Positions 10,406 to 19,054 of a DNA stretch of 64,000 bases are shown here, in pieces. Position numbers and translations under genes: made by a program. The notes beneath the pieces were generated by a model, which was not told the DNA's origin, did no database searches, and saw only the letters and a program-made list of their open reading frames with translations. Within the stretch, counting starts at the first letter, position 1, and each line of letters begins with the position of its first letter. This stretch comes from Methylocystis sp. H62. GTDB lineage: Bacteria > Pseudomonadota > Alphaproteobacteria > Rhizobiales > Beijerinckiaceae. The stretch lies in contig NZ_JADNQZ010000057.1 in assembly GCF_015709515.1 (NCBI RefSeq), positions 186,001-250,000 on the forward strand. The letters are read 5' to 3'.

Positions 10406-11188
10406 TTAGTACTTGGCCAACACCGGCGCCGGGGAGCCGAAGTTGAAGTGGTAGTTGATGCCCGCGCGGATCGTGTGGAAGCGCGTGCGGTTGTTCACAT
10501 TGTTCAGGCCCCAACCCGGGTTGAACGCAAACAGCCAGTTGTTGTTGCTGTTGCTGCCGCTGATCTGCGTGTACAGATACTCGACCTTCGCGGACCAGTT
10601 CGGGAAGAACATCCACTCGGCGCCGCCGCCAGCGGTCCAGCCCGTCTGCACGGCGCTGTTCTGGTTGAACCAGCTGTTGCGCTGCACTTCGCCATAGGCG
10701 AAGCCGCCCGTGCCGTAGACCAACAGTTGCGGGCTCAGCAGGGTGATGCCGACGCGGCCGCGAACGGTGCCGAACCAGTTCAGGCGCGCCGAACCTGCGC
10801 CGCCGCCGCCGAAGCCGCCGCCTAACAACCACCAGTTGTTGTTGTTGTTTCCGCCGCCCGAGCCGAGGCTGGTGCCCTGGAAGTCGGTCTCGACGCCGAC
10901 GACGAACATCGGCGTAACCTGGAAGTTATAGCCGAGCTGACCGCCGCCGATGACACCGCCGGTGTTGTTGTTGCCGTTGTTCCAGCCGCCGTTCCAACCC
11001 TGATTGGAGGAATTGCTGGCGAAGAAGCCACCGCCGAGGTTAAGACCGGCGTAGAACCCGGTCCAGGTCATGATCGGCGGCGGGGGGATGTACGGCGGAG
11101 GAGCCTTGTGGGAGGGTAGATCGGCGGCGTTCGCGGCGCCGGCGAAAAGCGCCGTCGCCAGAGCCAGGGCCGAGATCGCTGTCTTCAT
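10406..11188 (-). CDS. Omp25/RopB-type outer-membrane beta-barrel protein
   Basis: 260 residues from ATG 11188 (AAGGA 7 nt upstream). A signal peptide of about 22 residues ends ANA before ADLPSHKAPPP, the hallmark start of rhizobial Omp25/porin-like proteins. The mature protein begins TWTGFYAGLNLGGGF and has alternating barrel strands; it ends with RTRFHTIRAGINYHFNF plus a short tail. Loops are very rich in Asn, Gly and Trp (runs such as GGGNNNNNWW), more than usual. It splits the conserved fabD-fabG pair in reverse orientation and has its own terminator, which suggests insertion into the fab cluster. Confidence 0.9.
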   Translation of the reverse strand: MKTAISALALATALFAGAANAADLPSHKAPPPYIPPPPIMTWTGFYAGLNLGGGFFASNSSNQGWNGGWNNGNNNTGGVIGGGQLGYNFQVTPMFVVGVETDFQGTSLGSGGGNNNNNWWLLGGGFGGGGAGSARLNWFGTVRGRVGITLLSPQLLVYGTGGFAYGEVQRNSWFNQNSAVQTGWTAGGGAEWMFFPNWSAKVEYLYTQISGSNSNNNWLFAFNPGWGLNNVNNRTRFHTIRAGINYHFNFGSPAPVLAKY

Positions 11189-11610
11189 CTCTCTATCCTT
11201 CATTTGAGCCAACTTAAATTAATAGGCGCGCGTCAGTCCCGTGACTCTTACGGACGTTCAAGGACGCTGACCCCCAAGCACGGCGGACTGTGCGCAAATT
11301 TCTCGCGGGAAACAACAAACAGAAGGTAAAATCAGGCCCAAAAGACCCAAAAGATTTCGACTGTTGCAGTTACGCCACAATGAAATTTGACTCGGATTCC
11401 GATGCGTTGTTGAGCAAATCAGTCTCGAATCCGTCGCTTGCGAAACGAAGCCGAACTAACGCCCGCTTTCTCCCAATATCCGATCGGGCGTCGGTGGCGT
11501 CCGCCGTAGTGGAGGCGGTCGTTTGAAGTTGAACCGCGGCTGAAAAAAGGCCACTCCCCGAACTGAGCTATAAGACTCACGTCATGGCGCGAGGGAGGAG
11601 AGGGGAAGAC
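11189..11610. other. Divergent intergenic region between the porin and fabG
   Basis: About 420 bases with no credible gene. It should contain the promoters of the porin (leftward) and of fabG (rightward); an AT-richer stretch at 11290-11420 is the most promoter-like part. A strong Shine-Dalgarno GGAGGAGAGGGG precedes fabG. No operator or riboswitch was recognised. Confidence 0.5.
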
Positions 11611-12348
11611 ATGTTTGATCTCAACGGCAAGACTGCGCTCGTCACGGGCGCGAGCGGCGGAATCGGCGCGGCGATCGCGCGCGCGCTTCACGCCGCCGGC
11701 GCGATCGTGGCGCTTTCCGGCACGAGGAAAGAGGCGCTCGAGGCGCTTGCCGGCGAATTGAACGGCCGCACGCACATATTGCCCTGCAATCTTTCGCAAA
11801 AGGACGAGACCGAGAAGCTCGTGCCGGCGGCGGAGGCGGCGATGGGCGGCCTGGACATTCTCGTCAACAACGCCGGCATCACCCGCGACATGTTGTTCAT
11901 GCGCCTCAAGGACGAGGACTGGGACGCCGTCATCAACGTCAATCTGACGTCGGCCTTTCGCCTGTCGCGCGCGGCGCTGCGCGGGATGATGAAAAAGCGC
12001 TTCGGCCGAATCATCCAGATTACGTCGGTCGTCGGCGTGACCGGCAATCCGGGGCAAGGCAATTACGCCGCCGCCAAGGCGGGCATGATCGGCATGTCGA
12101 AGTCGCTGGCCGCCGAGGTCGCCTCGCGCGGCGTGACCGTCAATTGCGTCGCGCCCGGATTCATCGAAAGCCCGATGACCGAGGCGCTGACCGGCGCGCA
12201 GAAGGAGGCGATCCTTCGCATGGTGCCCGCCGGAAGGCTCGGGACCGGCGCCGACGTCGCCGCCGCCTGCGTCTATCTGGCCAGCGCCGAGGCGGCCTAT
12301 GTCACCGGGCAGACCCTGCACGTCAATGGCGGCATGGCCATGATCTAG
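11611..12348 (+). CDS. fabG: 3-oxoacyl-ACP reductase FabG
   Basis: NADPH-dependent reduction of beta-ketoacyl-ACP in fatty-acid elongation. Short-chain dehydrogenase motifs are TGASGGIG at the N terminus, NNAG, the catalytic Ser in QITSVVG, and YAAAK with the Tyr/Lys pair; the C terminus QTLHVNGGMAMI is typical of FabG. ATG 11611 is chosen because it follows a strong GGAGGAGAGGGG and gives the usual ~245 residues; an in-frame ATG at 11584 lies upstream of that ribosome-binding site. Confidence 0.95.
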   Translation: MFDLNGKTALVTGASGGIGAAIARALHAAGAIVALSGTRKEALEALAGELNGRTHILPCNLSQKDETEKLVPAAEAAMGGLDILVNNAGITRDMLFMRLKDEDWDAVINVNLTSAFRLSRAALRGMMKKRFGRIIQITSVVGVTGNPGQGNYAAAKAGMIGMSKSLAAEVASRGVTVNCVAPGFIESPMTEALTGAQKEAILRMVPAGRLGTGADVAAACVYLASAEAAYVTGQTLHVNGGMAMI

Positions 12349-12647
12349 GAGAGGCGAATCGCCTGGAAAACGCGTCTGCGGCGACCTTTCGACGCGTCCG
12401 CGGGAACGCGGGGGCGCCTCTCGCCATGCCCAGGGAAGTATGCTACCAGACCTCGCCGCTGAGGGGCGGCGTCGCCGCGATTTAAACCCGGTGGAGCAAG
12501 TCGCAACGCGTCTCGCACACATCAGGGCGATCGGCGCGCGATTGCACGTTACAAGGGATGAAGGGCGATCATGGAGCGCGCCAGCAGGCCTGCTCTAAAT
12601 CGCCACACGGCGCGTAAGGCGCCAAACGCAGACAGGGATCAAAGAAG
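12349..12647. other. Leader region of acpP
   Basis: About 300 bases between fabG and acpP with no gene. A separate acpP promoter is expected, since acyl carrier protein is needed in large amounts. I recognise no specific motif beyond the GGGATCAAAGAAG ribosome-binding region just before the ATG. Confidence 0.4.
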
Positions 12648-12887
12648 ATGAGCGATGTCGCCGAGCGCGTGAAAAAGATTGTTGTCGAGCATCTCGGCGT
12701 CGAAGCCGACAAGGTCGTCGACAAAGCCAATTTCATCGACGATCTGGGAGCCGATTCGCTCGATACCGTCGAACTCGTCATGGCTTTCGAGGAAGAATTC
12801 GGAGTCGAGATTCCCGACGACGCCGCCGAGACGATTCTCACTGTGGGCGATGCAGTGAAGTTCCTCGAAAAGGCGAAAGCCGCCTGA
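12648..12887 (+). CDS. acpP: Acyl carrier protein
   Basis: Carrier of growing acyl chains, 79 residues, acidic and helical. The phosphopantetheine attachment site is Ser37 in [12 protein letters not shown]. It lies between fabG and fabF, the standard position. The sequence is a typical housekeeping ACP of alphaproteobacteria rather than a nodulation or LpxD-specialised one. Confidence 0.98.
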   Translation: MSDVAERVKKIVVEHLGVEADKVVDKANFIDDLGADSLDTVELVMAFEEEFGVEIPDDAAETILTVGDAVKFLEKAKAA

Positions 12888-12978
12888 CGAACTGAAGATT
12901 CAAGCGCTCGGCGGATCCTCTCGCGAGGCTTCGCCGACGCCGCCATTTCCGACAACATAACAGTTCGAGAGTAGAGCC

Positions 12979-14241
12979 ATGCGCAGGGTGGTCGTCACCG
13001 GTCTTGGCGTCGTATCTCCTTTGGGCTGCGGCGTGGACACCAATTGGCGCCGTCTCGTCGCCGGAGAATGCGGCTTCAAACGTATCGACACATTCGAGGC
13101 GTCCGACCTCGCATGTCAGATCGCGGCGGTCGTGCCGCGCGGCGACGGCAAAGACGGCACATTCAATCCTGACGACTGGTTCGATCCCAAAGAGCAGCGC
13201 AAGGTCGATGATTTCATCATCTATGGCGCGAGCGCCGCGACGCAGGCGCTAAAAGACTCCGGTTGGGTGGCCGACACTCCAGACAAGCAGGAATCGACTG
13301 GCGTCCTGATCGGCTCCGGCATCGGCGGCCTCGGCGGCATCTACGAAACCTCCGTCACCTTGAGGGAGAAGGGTCCGCGCCGCGTATCGCCTTTCTTCGT
13401 CTCGGGCCGAATCATCAATCTCGTGGCCGGCTATGTCTCCATCATGCACGGCCTGAAGGGCCCGAACCATGCGGTGGTGACGGCCTGCGCGACCGGCACG
13501 CACGCCATCGGCGACGCGGGGCGCATCATCGCGGTGGGCGACGCCGACGTGATGGTCGCCGGCGGCGCCGAATCGCCCGTCAATCGCATCGGCGTCGCTG
13601 GCTTCGCCGCGTGCCGCGCGCTGTCGACCGGCTTCAACGATCGTCCCGAAGCCGCCTCCCGGCCCTATGACAAGGACCGCGACGGCTTCGTGCTCGGCGA
13701 AGGCGCCGGCTGCGTCGTGCTCGAGGAATATGAGCACGCCAAGGCGCGTGGCGCGAAAATCTACGCCGAACTTATCGGCTACGGCATGTCGGGCGACGCC
13801 TATCACATCACCGCCCCGGCGCCCGATGGCGACGGCGCCTATCGCTGCATGAAGGCGGCGCTGAAGCGCGCCGGCATTACCGTGGCCGACATCGATTACG
13901 TGAACGCGCACGGCACGTCGACGCCGCTCGGCGACGAGATCGAACTCAAAGCCGTCGAACGACTTCTGGGCAACGTCGAACCCAAACTCGCCATGTCATC
14001 GACGAAATCCGCGATCGGCCATCTGCTCGGCGCCGCCGGCGCCGTCGAAGCGATCTATTCGATCCTGGCGATGCAGGCGAATGTCGCGCCGCCGACGCGC
14101 AACCTCGACAATCCCTCGGTCGAAACGACGATCGACCTCGTGCCGCACAAAGCCCGCGAGAAGGAAATCAATATCGCTTTGTCGAATTCCTTCGGCTTTG
14201 GCGGCACGAACGCCTCGCTGCTGTTTCGCCGCGCCTCCTGA
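12979..14241 (+). CDS. fabF: 3-oxoacyl-ACP synthase II FabF
   Basis: Condensing enzyme (KAS II) that extends acyl-ACP with malonyl-ACP. The active-site Cys170 is in VVTACATGTHA; the two catalytic His residues are in NAHGTSTPLGD and KSAIGHLLGAAG. 420 residues, normal size. It follows acpP by 91 bases, is co-directional, and is followed by mltG in the usual Rhizobiales order. Confidence 0.97.
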   Translation: MRRVVVTGLGVVSPLGCGVDTNWRRLVAGECGFKRIDTFEASDLACQIAAVVPRGDGKDGTFNPDDWFDPKEQRKVDDFIIYGASAATQALKDSGWVADTPDKQESTGVLIGSGIGGLGGIYETSVTLREKGPRRVSPFFVSGRIINLVAGYVSIMHGLKGPNHAVVTACATGTHAIGDAGRIIAVGDADVMVAGGAESPVNRIGVAGFAACRALSTGFNDRPEAASRPYDKDRDGFVLGEGAGCVVLEEYEHAKARGAKIYAELIGYGMSGDAYHITAPAPDGDGAYRCMKAALKRAGITVADIDYVNAHGTSTPLGDEIELKAVERLLGNVEPKLAMSSTKSAIGHLLGAAGAVEAIYSILAMQANVAPPTRNLDNPSVETTIDLVPHKAREKEINIALSNSFGFGGTNASLLFRRAS

Positions 14242-14399
14242 GCAGGGGCGCTCAGCCGGCGCATTCGAACGCCTATCGCGCGATGCGCCGGAGCCTGCGA
14301 ACCGAAGCGGCGCATTCCTGAATTCGCCACAATGAGGCATAGTGTAAGTCCTCGGCGATACTCGGCGTGAGATCTTCGACGTTTGATGGGCTTAGTGCG

Positions 14400-16985
14400 A
14401 TGAGCGAAGCGGACAATAAAGGCGCGCCCGAAAAGCCAACAGACGCCGCATCGGCGGCGCCGAGCGAGCCGACCTCGGCCGAAGCCGCCGCGCTGCAGCG
14501 CGAAGACCTGACAATTCAAGAAACTCTGAACGCGCCCGCAGAGGACTCTGGCGCGCCGCCGACGGAAGTTCCGCCGCCCGACGCCGCGCAGGTGAAAGAG
14601 CTGGCCACGGCCGCGCCTTCGCCGCCGCCCCCGCTCGCGGCAAAGGTCGAAGCGCCTCTGCCCGAACCGCCGAAAGCTCCCGCGCCATTAGCGGCAGACA
14701 TCGCCACGCCGGTTCCGGCGGCGTCCATCCAGCCCATCGTTCCACCGCCCGCGGCGCCGCCGCCCCCGCTCGCGGCAAAGGTCGAAGCGCCTCTGCCCGA
14801 ACCGCCGAAAGCTCCTATCGCGCCATCGGCTGACATCGCCACGCCGGTTCCGGCGGCGTCCATCCAGCCCATCGTTCCGCCGCCCGCGGCGCCGCAGCCG
14901 CCGATCGCGGCGAAGGTCGAAGCGCCTCCGCCCGAGCCGCCGCAAGCTCCCGCCGCGCCAACCCCGGGGGCGCCGCCGCCGCCGCCACTGGCTCAAGCGG
15001 CCGCGCCGACTGCCTACGTTGCGCCTGCCAGCGAAACCACAAAACCGTCTGCAGCGCCGCCGGCGGCACCCGCATCGCCGGCTCCCCCGTCCTGGACCCC
15101 GCCGCCGCGCCCCGTGATCAGGGCTGAAGCGCCAGCGCTCGGACCGCCTGGCCCGCCCTCGGCAAAAAAGCCCGACCCCGTCGCGGCGGGCGCCGGCATG
15201 TTCTGGCGGCGCGCTCCGCGGCAGAGCGCTAAGCCGGCAGAAGCCGCGCCCACGCCGAAAAAGCGTAAGCGCCGCGAGGGAACGCTTTCCGTGGCGAGCG
15301 GTTTCCTGAGTTTCGTGCTCGTCGCGCTGGTCGCCAGCGTTTTCGGCGTCATCGCCGCCATGCATAAGCTGAAAGAACCGGGGCCGCTCGCGGCCGACAA
15401 GGTCGTCTATATTCCGCCGCGCAGCGACTTGCTTGAGATCATCTCCCAACTCGAGCGCGAAGGCGTGATCGCCAATTCGACGCTCATGCAGCTCGGGATC
15501 GTTCTCGAAGGCAAGCTCGGCAAGCTGAAGCCCGGCGAATACGCCTTCAAGAAAAACATCAGCCTTCGCGATGTGATCGATCAGATCGCCTCCGGCCGCC
15601 AGATCATGCACAGCGTGACCATTCCGGAAGGTCTGACGTCGGAACAAATTGTGCAAAAACTGAAAGAGGCCGAACTGCTGGTGGGCGATATCGTCGACCT
15701 GCCGAAGGAAGGCGCTCTGCTGCCTGAGACCTACAAATTCCCGCGCGGCTACCCTCGGGCGCGCCTCCTCGCGAAGATGCAGGAGGATCAGCGCAAGACG
15801 CTCGACGCGATCTGGGCGAAGCGCTCGCCGGACCTGCCCTTGCGCACGCCCTATGAACTGGTGACGCTGGCGTCGATCGTCGAAAAGGAGACCGGCAAGA
15901 ATGAAGAGCGGCCGCGCGTCGCCGGCGTATTCGTCAATCGGCTGCGCAAAGGCATGCGCCTTCAGTCCGATCCGACGATCATCTACGGCCTCGTCGGCGG
16001 AAAAGCGACGCTCGGCCGGCCGATCTTGCGCACCGAAATCGAGAAGTGGACGCCTTACAACACCTACGCCATCGACGGTCTTCCGCCGGGACCGATCGCC
16101 AATCCCGGCCGGGCGGCGCTTGAAGCCGCCGCGCATCCGGCGCCGACGCGCGATCTTTATTTTGTCGCCGACGGCACGGGCGGCCATGTCTTCTCCGAAT
16201 CGCTCGACCAGCATTCGCGCAACGTCCAGAACTGGCGGCGACTGGAGAAGGAAAAGACCGACGGCGCGGTTGATCGCGCCACGCCCGGCGTCCCCGCGCC
16301 GGCCGCGCCCAAGCCCGACAAGCGCACGCAGGCGCCCATCGGACATCTCGTCAGGCTTGCTGACAGCCACGAAGACTTCCCGCCGAACCGCGCCATGGCG
16401 CCCGATGACGGGCCGACTCACCGGCTCGGCAAATTCGCTTATGCCGACGCCGATTTTTTCCTCGGCGGCTATGGCGACCGCACGCAGGTCCAGGCGGCTG
16501 AATATGCCGCGTTGCGGCCGGCGCGACCCTTTTTTACCGAGGACTCCGTGCAGCTGCGCGCCAAGGCGCTGTTCGACCCGATGCTTCTCGTCGGCCGCCC
16601 GGCGCCCCGTGCGGAGGAAGAGCGGCTCAATCCGGATATGACGACGGTCGCGAGCGATCGTCCGGGCGCTCAGCCTGATGACGGCGGCGACATCGCCGCC
16701 TATCCGGTCTCGCCGGCGCAGCGCGCCGAACAGAAGGCCCGCGCGGCGCGTCTTGGACTTGCGGCAGGCTCCGACGAGCTTCCCGGCGAAGCGCTCGGCG
16801 AACGGCTGGCCCAGGACGCCGCGCCGCCGGCGGGCGCCACGGCTTTGGCCGCCACAGGCGGCCGGGCCTTGCGTCCGCGCGCTTTCGACGCCTCGGAAGG
16901 CACGCCGCTCGACCCGCTGCGCGACAAGAGCTGGGATCTCACCTCGGCTAAGACGGTTCCTACGACGCCGGGGGATTTGCGGTAA
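14400..16985 (+). CDS. mltG: Endolytic murein transglycosylase MltG with large N- and C-terminal extensions
   Basis: Cleaves nascent glycan strands and so acts as a terminase of peptidoglycan synthesis at the inner membrane. The YceG domain is C-terminal to a membrane segment (about 297-320). The catalytic Glu is Glu495 in LASIVEKET, followed by the characteristic NRLRKGMRLQSDPT and YNTYAIDGLPPGPIANPG motifs. The product is ~861 residues against the usual 330-400. The ~290-residue cytoplasmic N-terminal part is Pro/Ala-rich with a 45-residue tandem repeat, and ~200 residues follow the catalytic domain. Start ATG 14400 gives MSEADNKGAPEK; an in-frame ATG at 14367 is an alternative. Confidence 0.92.
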   Translation: MSEADNKGAPEKPTDAASAAPSEPTSAEAAALQREDLTIQETLNAPAEDSGAPPTEVPPPDAAQVKELATAAPSPPPPLAAKVEAPLPEPPKAPAPLAADIATPVPAASIQPIVPPPAAPPPPLAAKVEAPLPEPPKAPIAPSADIATPVPAASIQPIVPPPAAPQPPIAAKVEAPPPEPPQAPAAPTPGAPPPPPLAQAAAPTAYVAPASETTKPSAAPPAAPASPAPPSWTPPPRPVIRAEAPALGPPGPPSAKKPDPVAAGAGMFWRRAPRQSAKPAEAAPTPKKRKRREGTLSVASGFLSFVLVALVASVFGVIAAMHKLKEPGPLAADKVVYIPPRSDLLEIISQLEREGVIANSTLMQLGIVLEGKLGKLKPGEYAFKKNISLRDVIDQIASGRQIMHSVTIPEGLTSEQIVQKLKEAELLVGDIVDLPKEGALLPETYKFPRGYPRARLLAKMQEDQRKTLDAIWAKRSPDLPLRTPYELVTLASIVEKETGKNEERPRVAGVFVNRLRKGMRLQSDPTIIYGLVGGKATLGRPILRTEIEKWTPYNTYAIDGLPPGPIANPGRAALEAAAHPAPTRDLYFVADGTGGHVFSESLDQHSRNVQNWRRLEKEKTDGAVDRATPGVPAPAAPKPDKRTQAPIGHLVRLADSHEDFPPNRAMAPDDGPTHRLGKFAYADADFFLGGYGDRTQVQAAEYAALRPARPFFTEDSVQLRAKALFDPMLLVGRPAPRAEEERLNPDMTTVASDRPGAQPDDGGDIAAYPVSPAQRAEQKARAARLGLAAGSDELPGEALGERLAQDAAPPAGATALAATGGRALRPRAFDASEGTPLDPLRDKSWDLTSAKTVPTTPGDLR
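14620..14965 (+). repeat. Coding tandem repeat, 135-bp period, within mltG
   Basis: About two and a half units of a 135-bp (45-residue) direct repeat, in register at 14641, 14776 and 14911. Each unit encodes AAKVEAP...PEPP, followed in the first two by DIATPVPAASIQPIVPPPAAP. Period divisible by three keeps the frame. The first two units are nearly identical at DNA level, which implies recent duplication. Confidence 0.85.
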
Positions 16986-17060
16986 AGCCGACGCGGCGAT
17001 AGTCAGGCGCGGCGCAACTCGGCCTCACGCCGATTCGCCGTCTCGGAGCCGCCGCCGCAC

Positions 17061-17948
17061 ATGAGCATTCACAGCATGACGGGATTCGCCCGCGTTCAGG
17101 GCGCCGTCGCCGCCTTTCGCTATGCGTGGGAGCTCAAGAGCGTCAACGCCAAGGGGCTGGATCTGCGTCTGCGCGCCCCGCCCGATTTCGACTCCGTGGA
17201 GATCAAGGCGCGGGAAAAAATCGCCGCGCGGCTCGCGCGCGGAGCGGTTTTCGCCAATCTTGTCGCAAAGCGCGAAGACGAAAGCCAGGTCGCCCGTCTC
17301 AACCGCGCCGCTCTCGACGCCCTTCTCGCCGCGCTCGCCGAACGCCCGCCGCCGGCCAATATCGGCCCCGCGACGCTCGATGGTCTGCTCGCGGTGCGCG
17401 GCGTGGTGGAGATCGTCGAGCCGGAGCTGTCCGACGCCGACCGCGCCGAACTTGACGCGCAGATTCTCGGATCGCTGGACGAAGCGCTGAACGCGCTGAT
17501 CGCCTCGCGCGCCGCGGAGGGCGACGCCCTGGCGGCGGTTCTTCATCAGCGGCTCGACCGCATATCGATCCTCGCCGCGCAGGCCGACGCGGCGCCGGCG
17601 CGCCAGCCCGAAGCGATTCGCGCGCGGCTGAAGCAGCAGCTCGCGCGCCTCCTGGAGAACGCCGATTCCCTCGATCCGGCGCGACTGCATCAGGAAGCGG
17701 CGCTGCTTGCGGTTCGAGCCGACATTCGCGAGGAGCTCGACCGTCTGAAGGCGCATGTCGACAGCGCGTCCAAACTGCTCGCCGCGGGCGGGCCGATCGG
17801 CCGTCGTCTGGATTTTCTGGCGCAGGAGCTTGGCCGAGAGACCAACACGCTTTGCGCCAAATCGAACGACGCTGCGCTCTCGGCGATCGGGCTTGAACTG
17901 AAGATCGAGGTCGAGCAGCTACGCGAGCAGGTTCAAAACATCGAGTGA
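17061..17948 (+). CDS. yicC: YicC/YloC-family endoribonuclease
   Basis: 295 residues. The N-terminal MTGFAR motif and the C-terminal segment GRRLDFLAQELGRETNTLCAKSND...LKIEVEQLREQVQNIE are the family signatures; the latter holds the acidic residues for metal binding. Members of the family are reported to cut RNA endonucleolytically, and the gene is conserved next to gmk, as here. The middle is a variable helical region. Confidence 0.93.
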   Translation: MSIHSMTGFARVQGAVAAFRYAWELKSVNAKGLDLRLRAPPDFDSVEIKAREKIAARLARGAVFANLVAKREDESQVARLNRAALDALLAALAERPPPANIGPATLDGLLAVRGVVEIVEPELSDADRAELDAQILGSLDEALNALIASRAAEGDALAAVLHQRLDRISILAAQADAAPARQPEAIRARLKQQLARLLENADSLDPARLHQEAALLAVRADIREELDRLKAHVDSASKLLAAGGPIGRRLDFLAQELGRETNTLCAKSNDAALSAIGLELKIEVEQLREQVQNIE

Positions 17949-18006
17949 GTCGCGAGTGGACAGCGAGGCCGCTACTCGCTAACTCGCTACTCACTATTGG
18001 CTACTA
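17947..18006. repeat. Short degenerate direct repeats in the yicC-gmk spacer
   Basis: The 72-bp spacer contains serial variants of a 7-8 nt unit (GCTACTCGCT, AACTCGCTAC, TCACTATTGGCTAC). It looks like a small minisatellite and replaces a normal ribosome-binding site upstream of gmk; no good Shine-Dalgarno is visible there. Confidence 0.6.
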
Positions 18007-18020
18007 CGTCTCGAAAAGTC

Positions 18021-18662
18021 ATGCTTCCAGCTCCATCCAGCCGCCGCGGCATCGTCCTCATCCTTTCCTCGCCCTCCGGCGCGGGCAAGACGACGCTGAC
18101 TCGGATGCTGCTGCAGGACCGCGATCTCGATCTGACGCTGTCGATTTCGGTGACGACGCGCACACGACGCTCGAGCGAAGTCGACGGCATCCACTACAGC
18201 TTCATCCCCGAGCGTCGATTCGCCGCCATGCGCGACGCCGGCGAACTTTTGGAATGGGCCGAGGTTCACGGCAATTTTTACGGCACGCCGCGCGGGCCGG
18301 TCGAAGACATTCTTGCGCAGGGCCGCGACTGCCTGTTCGACATTGACTATCAGGGCACGCGCCAGGTGCGCGAGAAGATGGGCGCTGACGCCGTCACTGT
18401 CTTCATCCTGCCGCCGTCGATGGATGAACTGCGCGCCCGACTTGAACGGCGCGCGGAGGATTCGCGCGAGGCGATGGCGCGGCGGCTGGAGAACGCGCGC
18501 AAGGAAATCGCGCGATGGAAAGATTACGACTATGTGATCGTCAACGACGATCTGCAGCGCGCTTTCGACGATCTGATCGCGATCCTGCGCGCCGAACGGC
18601 AGCGGCGTCCAAGGCGCGATAAGGAAATCGAGCAATTCGTCGCCAAGCTTTTGAGCGAGTGA
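18021..18662 (+). CDS. gmk: Guanylate kinase
   Basis: ATP-dependent phosphorylation of GMP to GDP. The P-loop SSPSGAGKTTL lies at the N terminus, and the guanine-binding region VTTRTRRSSEVDGIHY and HGNFYGTPRGPVE follow. From ATG 18021 it is 213 residues, the usual size; an upstream TTG at 17997 could extend it by 8 residues but falls within repetitive sequence. It is co-directional with yicC, and rsmA-pdxA lie beyond a degraded toxin-antitoxin remnant. Confidence 0.95.
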   Translation: MLPAPSSRRGIVLILSSPSGAGKTTLTRMLLQDRDLDLTLSISVTTRTRRSSEVDGIHYSFIPERRFAAMRDAGELLEWAEVHGNFYGTPRGPVEDILAQGRDCLFDIDYQGTRQVREKMGADAVTVFILPPSMDELRARLERRAEDSREAMARRLENARKEIARWKDYDYVIVNDDLQRAFDDLIAILRAERQRRPRRDKEIEQFVAKLLSE

Positions 18663-18701
18663 GGCGCGGTCACTCGCCGCCCGTCCGTTTCATATTATGC
18701 T

Positions 18702-18935
18702 ATGGCCATGATCTGCGCTCTCAAGCACCTGCTGCCCGCGATCGAGAACTGGCCGGCCGAGGACCAAGAGGCTCTGGCCGAGGCCGCGCGCGAGATTGAG
18801 GCGGCGCGGGCCGGCCATTACGCGATGACGCCTGAAGAAGAGGCGGCGGTTCTGGAAGGACTGGCCGAGGTCGAGCGTGGGGACTTCGCCCCGGCCGAAG
18901 AAATGGCGGCGTTGTGGAAGAAATTCATAGCGTAA
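18702..18935 (+). CDS. Small acidic protein, probable orphan ParD/RelB-like antitoxin
   Basis: 77 residues, helical and strongly acidic: ENWPAEDQEALAEAAREIEAARAGHYAMTPEEEAAVLEGL. It resembles small antitoxins that accompany ParE/RelE toxins, especially the 'Y-x-(M/L)-T-x-E-E' region that usually precedes the toxin-binding C terminus. Directly downstream is a fragment that looks like the start of a ParE toxin, which supports the call. The fragment has no toxin core, so this antitoxin is an orphan. The antitoxin assignment is by pattern and context only. Confidence 0.6.
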   Translation: MAMICALKHLLPAIENWPAEDQEALAEAAREIEAARAGHYAMTPEEEAAVLEGLAEVERGDFAPAEEMAALWKKFIA

Positions 18936-18943
18936 AATCCGCT

Positions 18944-19030
18944 ATGCGCGGGGCCGCACAGCGCGACCTCGCTTCAATATTCGCCTATCTCGCCGAACGT
19001 TCTCCGCAAGCGAATCGACTCATCGCGCCA
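18944..19030 (+). pseudogene. Truncated ParE/RelE-type toxin remnant
   Basis: Starting 8 bases after the antitoxin stop, the frame reads MRGAAQRDLASIFAYLAE followed by RSPQANRLIA. This matches the first helix of ParE toxins (A-x-x-D-L-x-x-I-x-x-Y-I-A-x-x-S-P-x-A-A). Homology-like sequence stops at about 19023 and the frame then runs antisense through rsmA. The catalytic core and C terminus are missing, so the toxin cannot be functional. Confidence 0.65.
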
Positions 19031-19054
19031 TCCACCACAATTCCCCCGCAAGCG

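Noticed and set aside
14688-16421. 577-residue minus-strand open frame opposite mltG
   Set aside because: Shadow of the GC-rich mltG coding strand, with no recognisable domain.
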